Positions 54,623 to 62,705 of a stretch of 64,000 bases of DNA are shown here, one piece after another. Under the pieces are notes generated by a model that worked only from the letters and a program-made list of their open reading frames with translations, was not told the DNA's origin and ran no database searches. Within the stretch, counting starts at the first letter, position 1. Each line of letters starts with the position of its first letter. The stretch covers positions 496,001 to 560,000 of the forward strand of contig PAJV01000076.1 in NCBI GenBank assembly GCA_002706765.1, given 5' to 3'. The position numbers were made by a program, and so were the translations under genes. Source of the DNA: Gimesia sp. (GTDB lineage Bacteria > Planctomycetota > Planctomycetia > Planctomycetales > Planctomycetaceae).

Positions 54623-57070
54623 TCAGGGATCAGGAGCAGGTGCAGCTGCCTGTCTGCCGCGTGGATTTCGAAAGGCGGTCAGCAGTTGAACCAGGAGAAT
54701 GAGAAGTGCCGTTACGGAAATAATCCGTCCGAGTTGAAAGCCTGGTGGCAGGTAAGACAGCTCAAGCTGATGCTCGCCGGCAGGAAGTGGAATTGCTCTC
54801 AAGGAGCAGTCAGCCGGGAGGACGGGCAGATCCTGGTTGCCAATTCGCGCGGTCCAGCCAGGATAATAGATATCTGAGAGCACCAGATAGCCGGGGGCAG
54901 ACAGGCTGGCTTCGATTGTCAACTGATTGGGAGTTGCTTCCGTGATAGAAGCTGCTGTATAAGGCTGGCGTTTACCTCGCGGCAGGACATCCTGCTGCAG
55001 CAGCACCTGATTGCGGGGCTCGACGTTCGAAATCGCCGCCACGATTTTCTGGCTTGGTTGATTGGCATTAAAGGTTTTTGCATTTCCTGTGATGTAAGCT
55101 CTGGGGAGCGGATTCAGGTTTTCCAGAATCAGGTAGGGCAGCTGTTGAGATTGCTTGTTTCGCAGAGCGAATTCCTCAGGAATGGTTCCCTGCTCGATAA
55201 TTTTCCAGCCTTCGATTTCCGGTTTCTGATCAGTCTGCAGGATCACATATTTGATGCTCATCAGATCCAGCAGCGGCTTTTGTGCCGTCGTGAGATCTGG
55301 TGACTTGAAGCCCGCCATCATCGCGGCGGCATCCGGTTGCGGAAAGGCAGCTGCGGCCAGCAGTCCCAGTCGGACGAGCGGGACGGGCTCGTATCCCTGG
55401 ATTTTCATGATCTGATGCTGCCAGGCTTCGCGGTCGCTGAGTAGCTTCTGGTTAACCAGCACACGATGTTCGCCCAGGTTTTCCTTGAGAAACGAAATCA
55501 GCCTGGTTTCGCCTCGGAACGTACTTTGAGGGACGGTACTCAGAATCTGATTTGAATGGATACTGAGTTCCCCGATGCAGATCAGGCTGAGCAAGAGTGT
55601 GCCTGCGATTGCTGTTTTGCGGGAAAAACTGGCGAGCAGGAGTGCCATCAAACCTGCCAGGATCGCGGCAAACAGCCAGAACAGCTGCAATCTGAAAACC
55701 TGATCGGTTCCCATTCTGAATGTGACCTCGCCACGGGACTGCACGATCTGATAGCCAATCACCAGCAGCGAAACAGCCAGGCAAAGGCCTGTGATCAGAC
55801 GCCAGGTTTTCTTGCGTTGATTCTCTGAAAGCTGAATCAGGGTTTCACATCCAAAGCCGGCCAGCATGGAGATGGCCAGGGAACAGAGCCAGAGCAGACG
55901 TGCGGGAATGCGAAACATGGAAAATCCCGGGATCAGTTTATAACAGAGCGTGTAAAACGGCAGATGGGGACCAAAGGCGAGCAGCAAGGCGGCCACGCCG
56001 ATCAGAGTGAGGCGGATTACATTACGATCTTGACAGAAAACGCAGGTGCCCAGCAGAGCCAGCAGCAGCGGCAGGCAACCAAAGGAACAGATGGATTCCC
56101 AGTAATACAGACCGGGACCCTGGTATTGGTCAGGATGTCCCCACACAAAAGGGTCAATCAGCTGCAGTAAGCTGTATCCATTCAAACTCCCTTTATATAA
56201 GGCGGCCATATCGATCCCGCTGGAGCGAACCGCCTGCTTCGTGTAAATGAAAACAGGGATCAGATCAATGGCGACCAGTCCCGCCACAAACAGACTGACC
56301 AAAATCCAGTTTTTGAATCTGGCACCAGGAGTACTCATCCTTAATGAGCTCTCAGCAGCAACTTCCTGTTGATGCTCAGGGCTGGCGGACGTCTGACGTT
56401 TCTGACGGTAACGATCCACCAGGCATTCTATCGCCAGGGAGATACTGAGGAATAACAGCAGATAATACAGTTCCTGGACATGCCCACAGAAAAACGAAAG
56501 CGAGATCAGAATTGCCAGGAAGGGAACCGCTTTTCGGCTGCCTTCCCGCAGGAGTTCATATCCATACAGGATCCAGGGGAACCAGGCGATCTGTGTGACG
56601 GAGGTGAAATGACCTTCACCTGTTTTCGCTACAAAATAGGGAGCGGCCAGGAAAACAATCCCTGACAGCAGCGCACTGAAAAAACTCAGCCGGTACTTTC
56701 GTCCTAATACAAATGCTCCCAGTCCTGCCCACCAGTGGTGCAGGACCAGCGACCAGCTGATGGCATTGACGGCATTGGTAAAAAAGAACAGCCAGTTCCC
56801 CGGGTAAAACAGGGATGACTGCGGAGTTCCCAGCCAGGGCATGCCGAGGAGCGAGTACGGGTTCCAGTAGGGGAACTGCTGAAACTGCTCCCAGCAGATT
56901 TTCTGATAATTTTTAAAGGCAATGAATGCACTGGTCGTGTCATTATAGCCCTGGTTCTGGATGCCGACCAGTACATCGGAGGGATGGCTCAGCAAGGGAA
57001 AAAAGCATGCGCCGGCAGCGACGAGTAAAATCAGTGCAGCGATCAGATTTTGAAACAGTCTGGATTTCAT
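54623..57070 (-). CDS. YfhO-family large membrane protein
   Basis: An 815-residue integral membrane protein with at least ten hydrophobic helices in its first 540 residues and a long extracytoplasmic C-terminal domain before a final helix. The loop NYQKICWEQFQQFPYWNPYSLLGMPWLG with PQSSLFYPGNWLF matches the conserved extracytoplasmic loop of YfhO, a GT-C-like protein linked to glycosylation of teichoic acid or other glycans in Bacillus; close to the C-terminus, DIYYPGWTARIG and LPAGEHQLELSY are also typical. It is the last member of the glycan-assembly-like region 49-57 kb. Its substrate is unknown. Confidence 0.87.
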   Translation of the reverse strand: MKSRLFQNLIAALILLVAAGACFFPLLSHPSDVLVGIQNQGYNDTTSAFIAFKNYQKICWEQFQQFPYWNPYSLLGMPWLGTPQSSLFYPGNWLFFFTNAVNAISWSLVLHHWWAGLGAFVLGRKYRLSFFSALLSGIVFLAAPYFVAKTGEGHFTSVTQIAWFPWILYGYELLREGSRKAVPFLAILISLSFFCGHVQELYYLLLFLSISLAIECLVDRYRQKRQTSASPEHQQEVAAESSLRMSTPGARFKNWILVSLFVAGLVAIDLIPVFIYTKQAVRSSGIDMAALYKGSLNGYSLLQLIDPFVWGHPDQYQGPGLYYWESICSFGCLPLLLALLGTCVFCQDRNVIRLTLIGVAALLLAFGPHLPFYTLCYKLIPGFSMFRIPARLLWLCSLAISMLAGFGCETLIQLSENQRKKTWRLITGLCLAVSLLVIGYQIVQSRGEVTFRMGTDQVFRLQLFWLFAAILAGLMALLLASFSRKTAIAGTLLLSLICIGELSIHSNQILSTVPQSTFRGETRLISFLKENLGEHRVLVNQKLLSDREAWQHQIMKIQGYEPVPLVRLGLLAAAAFPQPDAAAMMAGFKSPDLTTAQKPLLDLMSIKYVILQTDQKPEIEGWKIIEQGTIPEEFALRNKQSQQLPYLILENLNPLPRAYITGNAKTFNANQPSQKIVAAISNVEPRNQVLLQQDVLPRGKRQPYTAASITEATPNQLTIEASLSAPGYLVLSDIYYPGWTARIGNQDLPVLPADCSLRAIPLPAGEHQLELSYLPPGFQLGRIISVTALLILLVQLLTAFRNPRGRQAAAPAPDP

Positions 57071-57353
57071 GCGTTACGTTTTGTCTTCACCAGAAGGGAA
57101 GACTCCAACAGAAAGTTAAGTGTTTTGTAAAGAATCTGATACACCCCAGGGTAAACCGTTTGCGGACAGCAACATCTTCCGTAGCGGGAAGGTGATTCCA
57201 GGTCTCAGGTTCGGTCAGCAAGGATCAGTGGCTGATTGCTGCCAGCAGGCAATTCAAGAGCATAGATCATGCCAACCGGCGGATCCAAGGGCAGAATTAA
57301 CCGGAGTACGGTTACGACAAGGTGCTTTGTGGCAACTTACTGCTGAAGAGGCA

Positions 57354-58202
57354 TCAGTCCCGATTGGGAGGCTGCAAGCCGTGTGGTTCGATGATTTTAC
57401 TGTACCACTCGGGACGCCGGTCTGCCAGGCGGTGAATCACATGCTTGTCTGGGACACGGTCGACCCGTTTGTTTCGCGCGCGGGCCGGATCGATGGTGGC
57501 GTAAAGGATTTCCGGATCGGTTCCCCGGGAGCAGGCTAATGTCTCCCCGGCGGTACCAGTGATGCGGCTCTTGCCGATAAACTCAAAGCCACGTTCCGAT
57601 CCAATACGATTGACGGCGCAGTAGTAGATTCCGTTTTCCATGGATCGCGTGTTGATGGCATGCTCGGCGACATGTTCCGCGCCGGCAGGCCAGTTGGTTG
57701 GCAGCACGATCAGATCTGCTCCCTCAATCGTCATGATGCGCGAAGATTCGGGAAAGGCACTGTCGTAGCAGATATTGAGTCCAATATTGACTTCGGGATG
57801 CGCGTAGACAGCGAAATCGCGGTCACCGGGGAGCGCAAAGCGGTCGACTCCCAAGTAGGGCAGATGAATTTTGCGATAGCTGCCCAGAACTCCCTGGGGG
57901 GAAATCAGGACTGCCGCGTTGTAAACGCCCTGCTCTGCCTGTTCCAGCATCCCGACCACGACGGAATGATTCAGTTCACGACAGACTTCCTGTAATCTGT
58001 CGGTAGATGGACCCGGAATTGATTCCGCGTAAGGCAGGGCTTCTTCGAGACTGGCGAAGCAATAACCGGTCAACGCACATTCGGGAAACACGGTGAGGCT
58101 GGCACCTGCCGCAGCAGTTTCTTTGATTTTCTCGATGATACGGGTGAGATTTCCCTCTTTGTCCATGAGAGAAACATCCATTTGAACGCCGGCAATTTTC
58201 AT
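57354..58202 (-). CDS. Carbon-nitrogen hydrolase (nitrilase superfamily)
   Basis: A 282-residue amidase-type nitrilase. The catalytic triad is visible: Glu in FPECALTGY (about residue 41), Lys in YRKIHLPYLGVDRFA (about residue 112) and Cys in NICYDSAFPESSR (about residue 146). The sequence is near the omega-amidase/beta-ureidopropionase or N-carbamoylputrescine amidase groups, but the exact substrate cannot be read. Likely cytoplasmic. Repeat copy B lies 15 bases upstream of the start, so it must overlap the promoter region. Confidence 0.9.
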   Translation of the reverse strand: MKIAGVQMDVSLMDKEGNLTRIIEKIKETAAAGASLTVFPECALTGYCFASLEEALPYAESIPGPSTDRLQEVCRELNHSVVVGMLEQAEQGVYNAAVLISPQGVLGSYRKIHLPYLGVDRFALPGDRDFAVYAHPEVNIGLNICYDSAFPESSRIMTIEGADLIVLPTNWPAGAEHVAEHAINTRSMENGIYYCAVNRIGSERGFEFIGKSRITGTAGETLACSRGTDPEILYATIDPARARNKRVDRVPDKHVIHRLADRRPEWYSKIIEPHGLQPPNRD

Positions 58203-58217
58203 TGATTGCGGTCCTCA

Positions 58218-58305
58218 GACTGTGTCCAGTTTTACTGTAGCGTCTCCAAAGCTATTTGAGCCGAGTATAACAGATTGAGAGACGCTCTGGTTAAATGCGA
58301 TTCGC
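58218..58305 (+). repeat. 88-bp dispersed repeat, copy B
   Basis: Begins GACTGTGTCCAGTTTTAC, with TGTAGCGTCTC and GAGACGCTC as pairing arms and CCGAGTATAACAGATTGAG between, and ends GTTAAATGCGATTCGC. It is the clearest complete copy. It overlaps the region immediately upstream of the leftward nitrilase-type gene. Confidence 0.85.
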
Positions 58306-58406
58306 CCTGGAATTCTGGATGATGGAAGAACCCATTCCAGGCAGAATACTGATTATAGGAGCCAGCAACGCAGGTTTCCATTGTCTCTTATCAAAGTGCC
58401 ACTGGA

Positions 58407-59126
58407 TCAGAGTCGTTCTGTTGTTCTGAAGGGAGACGCCTGCTGGACCGGGGCATCGATGTTTTCAACGGGTGCGGCCTGTTGCGGTGGAATCAGCACA
58501 CCGGAATCCACGAGTGTGATATAGGTCATCGTCAGCAGAATCGCGTAGGCGACGGCGTTGCCAAACAGGCCGTTTCCGAACCATTTGATGGCACTGCCCG
58601 AGGATTTCTTCAGACGAATGGTGATTCCCCTGCGTTCCACGCTGTAAACTTCATCCAGCACCAGGTGCGACAGAAAGCCGAGTGAGATTCCGCCCGCCAT
58701 CAGAAACTTGACGGCATAAGAATCGCTGAAATAGGCCAGGAAGACGGTTTCCCCGGTGATGATCAGAGCCGGTATACTGTGGAACATGCCACGATGAACG
58801 GCAAATTTACTGAGGATTGCAGCACCACCGTAGCGGACCGCGGCGTAGGTGACGACAGCCATCAGGATGGCGTTGTCCGGGTCGGCCCCTTTGTGAATCA
58901 TACACCGCATGGCAACGAAGGAAGCAACTGCTGCGGTGAGGGAGAACAGTTCCCTGATGGGACGGCCTGTTTCGGAATCGAGGTCAGGCAGCATACCGCC
59001 CACCCAGGTCAATACGCCAGCCAGAATTCCCTGCGTGGGCGTGAATCCCATGAACAGGCTGGCAATCGTTCCGTATCCGATTCCCAGTAAACCACTGACG
59101 CTGATATGTTCCTTATAACCGGCCAT
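58407..59126 (-). CDS. YdjM-like (DUF457) membrane-bound metal-dependent hydrolase family protein
   Basis: A 239-residue membrane protein with several hydrophobic segments and the metal-binding-like His/Asp pattern of the DUF457/YdjM family: GGMLPDLDSETGRP (Asp-Leu-Asp), then HRGMFHSIPAL and SHLVLDEVYSVE. In Escherichia coli YdjM is LexA-regulated, but no LexA box was identified here. The C-terminal tail is Pro/Gln-rich. Start at the ATG 59126. Repeat copy C lies 119 bases upstream, with copy D next to it. Confidence 0.83.
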   Translation of the reverse strand: MAGYKEHISVSGLLGIGYGTIASLFMGFTPTQGILAGVLTWVGGMLPDLDSETGRPIRELFSLTAAVASFVAMRCMIHKGADPDNAILMAVVTYAAVRYGGAAILSKFAVHRGMFHSIPALIITGETVFLAYFSDSYAVKFLMAGGISLGFLSHLVLDEVYSVERRGITIRLKKSSGSAIKWFGNGLFGNAVAYAILLTMTYITLVDSGVLIPPQQAAPVENIDAPVQQASPFRTTERL

Positions 59127-59244
59127 CCTGTTCTTCCCTGAAGCTTACGGTTTCATTCCGGAGTCGTTGAAGCTAAGTCCTTGCAGGGGCAATCTTAGCA
59201 GACCGGGGGGGAATCGATCAATGGGAGTTCAAATCACTGGATTT

Positions 59245-59332
59245 GACTGTGTTCCGTTTTGCTGTAGCGTCTCCCGGTTCATTGAGGACGAGTATATCAG
59301 AATGAGAGACGCACTGGTTAAATGTGACGCGA
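59245..59332 (+). repeat. 88-bp dispersed repeat, copy C
   Basis: Begins GACTGTGTTCCGTTTTGC, has TGTAGCGTCTC and GAGACGC arms, GACGAGTATATCAGAATGAG between them and ends GTTAAATGTGACGCGA. It lies 119 bases upstream of the leftward YdjM-like gene. Confidence 0.83.
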
Positions 59333-59436
59333 TCTGGAAGCAGAAATCAGCTTCCGGACCCTGATCTGGTTCAGACTGTTCATCTGCGAGCAGTCTGGTG
59401 AGATCGCGTAGAATCGGATGGGCTGTGCTTCCTCTG

Positions 59437-59524
59437 GACAGTGTGCCGTTTTTCTGTAGTGCCTCTGAGGACATGGGTGCCGAGTATCATAGTTTGAGAG
59501 ACGCTACTGTTAAAAAAGTCCTTC
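59437..59524 (+). repeat. 88-bp dispersed repeat, copy D
   Basis: Begins GACAGTGTGCCGTTTTTC. It keeps CCGAGTATCATAGTTTGAG, and GAGACGCTACTGTTAAA as the 3' arm; the last 16 bases diverge. It follows copy C by 104 bases in the same orientation, so the two form a spaced direct pair. Confidence 0.78.
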
Positions 59525-60092
59525 GTTCTCGTGGGAAGTGCCGTTCGCTATCGGTCAAGCCGCCTGATGGCATCCGCTGGACAAAGATTGTTTAACTACA
59601 GATCGCTTTTTTTCAGGATGAATTTTGATGACCGTTTTTATCAGCTTCCGTGATGGGGGACTATTTTGTGGAGGGGCGCGAGTGAGTCAAGAGGATCTGA
59701 ATAAATTCGGGTGGCGAACCGGGTTGACCGAGGGCCGATCTGGTGTGATGCCGGGGCGGTGCTGTGGCGAAGGCCTGCGATGTGCGGCGACCCGCAGGAT
59801 CACATTACGAATGAGTAAAGTTTCGAGCAGTGCAAATCTGGAAAATAAGGGCTGTTTTATAGTGAAGAACACGAACGACTGGTCCGTGTTTCAGTGCACT
59901 GTAAACTGGACACGCGCGCGACTCAGTTTGATGCATATCCTCTTTCGAGGCGCGGCGGGGTCAAGTCCAATTTTTTCAGTCTATGTTGCTGAATTCCTGA
60001 AAGGGAGGCATCGCAGGTTGATACGCTCCGAAACTGCACAAAGCACGAAATTCGTACTCGTTTCGATACAGAACAGAGTCGGAGCGGGTCGC

Positions 60093-60896
60093 TTACCGGG
60101 CGATGATCTGCAGCACTTCGTCTTTCAACGCGTCGTTGACTGCCAGGCCATTTCCCGAATAGATGGACGGTTTACCGTCGAAGTCGATCCAGTGCCCGCC
60201 GGCTTCTTCCAGGATGGGGAGCAGAGCGGCTGCATCCCAGGGGCTGAGGGTCGGGTCGACCATGACTTCGGCGCGACCGGTGGCGACCAGCATGTGACCG
60301 TAGCAGTCTCCCCAGCCTCGGGCGAGGTAGGAGTTGCGGCAGAAATGCTCGTACGCTTTCTGTTTGCCAATCGTTTCCCAGCGGGTCATGGTGGTGGTGC
60401 AGAAGACGGCGTCCGCAAGTTGAGATTTGTCAGAGACCCTCGCGCGACGCGGTTCCTGGTCGCGAATTTTCCACCAGGCGCCTTCTCCCTTGATGGCGTA
60501 AACCACTTCGTTCAACGCCGGGAACCGGCAGACACCCAGCACCAGTTTGCCGTTTTCTTCCAGTCCCATGAGTGTGCCAAACAGGGGGACACCCTGTGTG
60601 AACGGCTTGGTGCCATCAATGGGATCAAGAATCCATTTGAACTCGTTGGTACCTTCGACGGGTGGCAGTTCTTCTCCCAGGATACTGTCTTCAGGAAAGG
60701 CGAGCGTGATTTCTTTCCGCAGCAATTCTTCAGCACCACGATCGGCAATCGTTACCGGAGAGTCATCAGATTTTCGATCGACCTTGAGATCAGGAGACTG
60801 GTAATGCTGCATGATCAGCTCACTGGCTTTCTCTGATGCCGTTAAAGCCAGTTCCAGACGTGCTTTTAATTCAAATTTCTCAGAATGTGTATTCAT
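60093..60896 (-). CDS. hisN: Histidinol-phosphatase / inositol monophosphatase family (HisN-type)
   Basis: A 267-residue metal-dependent phosphatase of the inositol-monophosphatase fold. The metal-site motifs are GEELPPVEG (acidic), WILDPIDGTKPFTQG (the DPIDGT signature) and SPWDAAALLPILEEAGG (WDAA). The length and TKPF variant suggest HisN, the histidinol-phosphatase of actinobacteria and many other phyla, but other monophosphate substrates are possible. It is 75 bases downstream of the LarA-family gene on the same strand. A 403-codon opposite-strand frame overlapping it is a shadow. Confidence 0.88.
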   Translation of the reverse strand: MNTHSEKFELKARLELALTASEKASELIMQHYQSPDLKVDRKSDDSPVTIADRGAEELLRKEITLAFPEDSILGEELPPVEGTNEFKWILDPIDGTKPFTQGVPLFGTLMGLEENGKLVLGVCRFPALNEVVYAIKGEGAWWKIRDQEPRRARVSDKSQLADAVFCTTTMTRWETIGKQKAYEHFCRNSYLARGWGDCYGHMLVATGRAEVMVDPTLSPWDAAALLPILEEAGGHWIDFDGKPSIYSGNGLAVNDALKDEVLQIIAR

Positions 60897-60971
60897 GGTT
60901 TTGTTTCGAATATTTCTTGAATGTTGATGGTTGTCGATCGAATGAAAGTTTGCTTCTTTAAGCTGACAAGG

Positions 60972-62216
60972 CTATTGCTCTTCGAGGCGGTAGAGGTGCT
61001 CCCCTGCTTTTCTGACGAGCAGGATGCCTTCCTCTTCCCGGTCGGCAAATGCTTCGATGTCGATCGTGGCAGGATCTCGATAGCCAAGATTGATTTTCTC
61101 ACACAGTTCCGGAGGAATCTGCGATGCCAGCGTAACACGAACCCGCGGACGTTCAATTCCGTTTTCAAAGGTCCCGGTCCCCCGGACGTGAGTCGAATGT
61201 GCCAGAATCCCCCAGGGGTAGTCTTTAAACTGATCCCACTGGTTTGTGAAATAGTCACGGACATGATAGCCGACCTCTTCAATCAGCTTGCCATGTGTGA
61301 TCGAGATTCCTTTCATGTGGGGAGCGTAGATAATGAGTTCCCCGTCATCAGCGACCACCGGTTCCAGCTTGTACATGCACTTTCCGGCAACCCAGAGTTC
61401 ATCGTACATCAGGGGCGCACAGGACAAAACCTGTTTGAAAGGTCGAGGCTTGCGTTTGATGTGGATCTGACCGGAAAGATCAGCGGCGGATTCCCAGGCG
61501 TCTTCAGGAGTTCCGTAAAAGAGGCCATACAGGGAACTGTCAGGAGCCACAACGAAAGTGATACAGCGTTTTTCATTCGGGATCATGGCGGCGGACTTGT
61601 TGACGACTTCGCGTACCGGTGTCTGTTTGACGCCGATAATGCCGACATTGGTGATCAACGCTCCCAGCCAGTGAAAGAAGTTCAGAAGATCCGGGCCGGA
61701 AATACCGGGGAAAAAGTACTTGCTGCCGCCGGAAAAGCCGACGACTTCGTGAGGAAAGACGGGGCCCATGACCTGCAGGATATCGTACTCTTTGATGCGT
61801 GCATTAATGGTGACCGGGACATCCATTTCCAGGAGTCCTGCTGAGATTAAAGAAGTCTGCTCTTTCGTGAGGGTCCCGATTTGTGTAAGCTTGTCAGGTT
61901 GGTCCCATTCATGGTTGTAAAGCCCGACATCCCTGTATTCCGACTGCCTGGCTGCTTCGGAGATCCCCAGCAGGCGGCAAATGTCTTTTTCAGGCATGGG
62001 AGGATGCGTCCCCAGCGCGACGAGGACGTCAATCCGTTTTGCGACGGGGCTGAGAATTCGATGAAAGGTCGAAAACAACAGGGATAAGGGAGCGGTGCGG
62101 GTCGCATCGGGCACGATCAGCAGAATGCTCTTGTTTCGATAGTCTTCAACAGGAAGGTTTGATTCAAACCACTGAATGACTTCCTGTTCGCTAAGAGTTT
62201 GATGGAGTTTTTCCAT
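60972..62216 (-). CDS. LarA-family (DUF2088) nickel-pincer racemase-like protein
   Basis: A 414-residue protein matching the lactate racemase LarA superfamily: LIVPDATRTAPL, the VLVALGTHPPMPEKDI substrate-domain motif, and VVGFSGGSKYFFPGISGPD, with the Lys position that in LarA carries the covalently attached nickel-pincer cofactor. Characterised members racemise lactate or other hydroxy acids and need the LarB/LarC/LarE cofactor pathway, none of which is in the window. Substrate is unknown. The next gene downstream is the HisN-type phosphatase, which could suggest a shared metabolite but is not proof. Confidence 0.85.
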   Translation of the reverse strand: MEKLHQTLSEQEVIQWFESNLPVEDYRNKSILLIVPDATRTAPLSLLFSTFHRILSPVAKRIDVLVALGTHPPMPEKDICRLLGISEAARQSEYRDVGLYNHEWDQPDKLTQIGTLTKEQTSLISAGLLEMDVPVTINARIKEYDILQVMGPVFPHEVVGFSGGSKYFFPGISGPDLLNFFHWLGALITNVGIIGVKQTPVREVVNKSAAMIPNEKRCITFVVAPDSSLYGLFYGTPEDAWESAADLSGQIHIKRKPRPFKQVLSCAPLMYDELWVAGKCMYKLEPVVADDGELIIYAPHMKGISITHGKLIEEVGYHVRDYFTNQWDQFKDYPWGILAHSTHVRGTGTFENGIERPRVRVTLASQIPPELCEKINLGYRDPATIDIEAFADREEEGILLVRKAGEHLYRLEEQ

Positions 62217-62705
62217 AGTCGCATATTGCTTTCAGAAAAGCCCGAGGCACACCATTGCTGTTACGGGCCGGACTGATGTTGAAAACAGATACTATAAAAT
62301 ATTTTTCAAAAAAGTGAATCGACTCAGCAGGCTGTGGGAGTCGTATATCACACTTTTTGTGGCTGAACCAGTCTCAAGGGGCGGAACTTGGCAGACTCTT
62401 TGAGATAACGGAATGTTCACTTCGATTTTTTAATGGAAGTCAAAAATTCAGAAGAAAACCCGCCATAATGACTGGTCAACAGCGACTGTGATCTAGTAAC
62501 CTCGTAAGATGCGCTCTGAATGGGGTTTGAGGGTTGTAAGGCCCGAATCTTCAACCGGCTTTATTTGAGAGCCGCACGATGAAAATGTTTGTGTTCCGAC
62601 CGATACTAGCGTTGGTCCAGGTTCAATTCAGGACTGACTTATGAAAATATCTGGGAGTGTCTCAATAATGCGAAACGCGTTTTGGGATCAGGCAGGAGGC
62701 CGTCC
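62217..62705. other. Intergenic region between LarA-family and SWIM genes
   Basis: About 490 bases between divergent genes, presumably with both promoters. It has a CGACTC...GAGTCG inverted repeat (62320-62343). The GAGAGCCGCACGATGAAAA-like segment near 62568-62586 recalls a group II intron domain V but is not convincing. No gene is supported. Confidence 0.4.

Larger units (their letters stand above)
59127..60092. other. Gene-free region with repeat copies C and D
   Basis: About 970 bases. It contains two copies of the 88-bp repeat in the same orientation. A 403-codon frame (59625-60836) is mainly antisense to the HisN-type gene and is rejected. Near 59897-59908 TGTAAACTGGACAC resembles an isolated repeat end. 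No gene is supported. Confidence 0.5.

Noticed and set aside
59625-60836. A 403-codon plus-strand frame overlapping the HisN-type gene
   Set aside because: Most of it is antisense to the DPIDGT-containing phosphatase; only the first 470 bases are outside it and carry no motif.
62560-62620. Segment resembling group II intron domain V (GAGAGCCGCACGATGAAAA)
   Set aside because: The right arm is only partly complementary, with many G-U pairs, and no intron-encoded protein or exon junction is visible.
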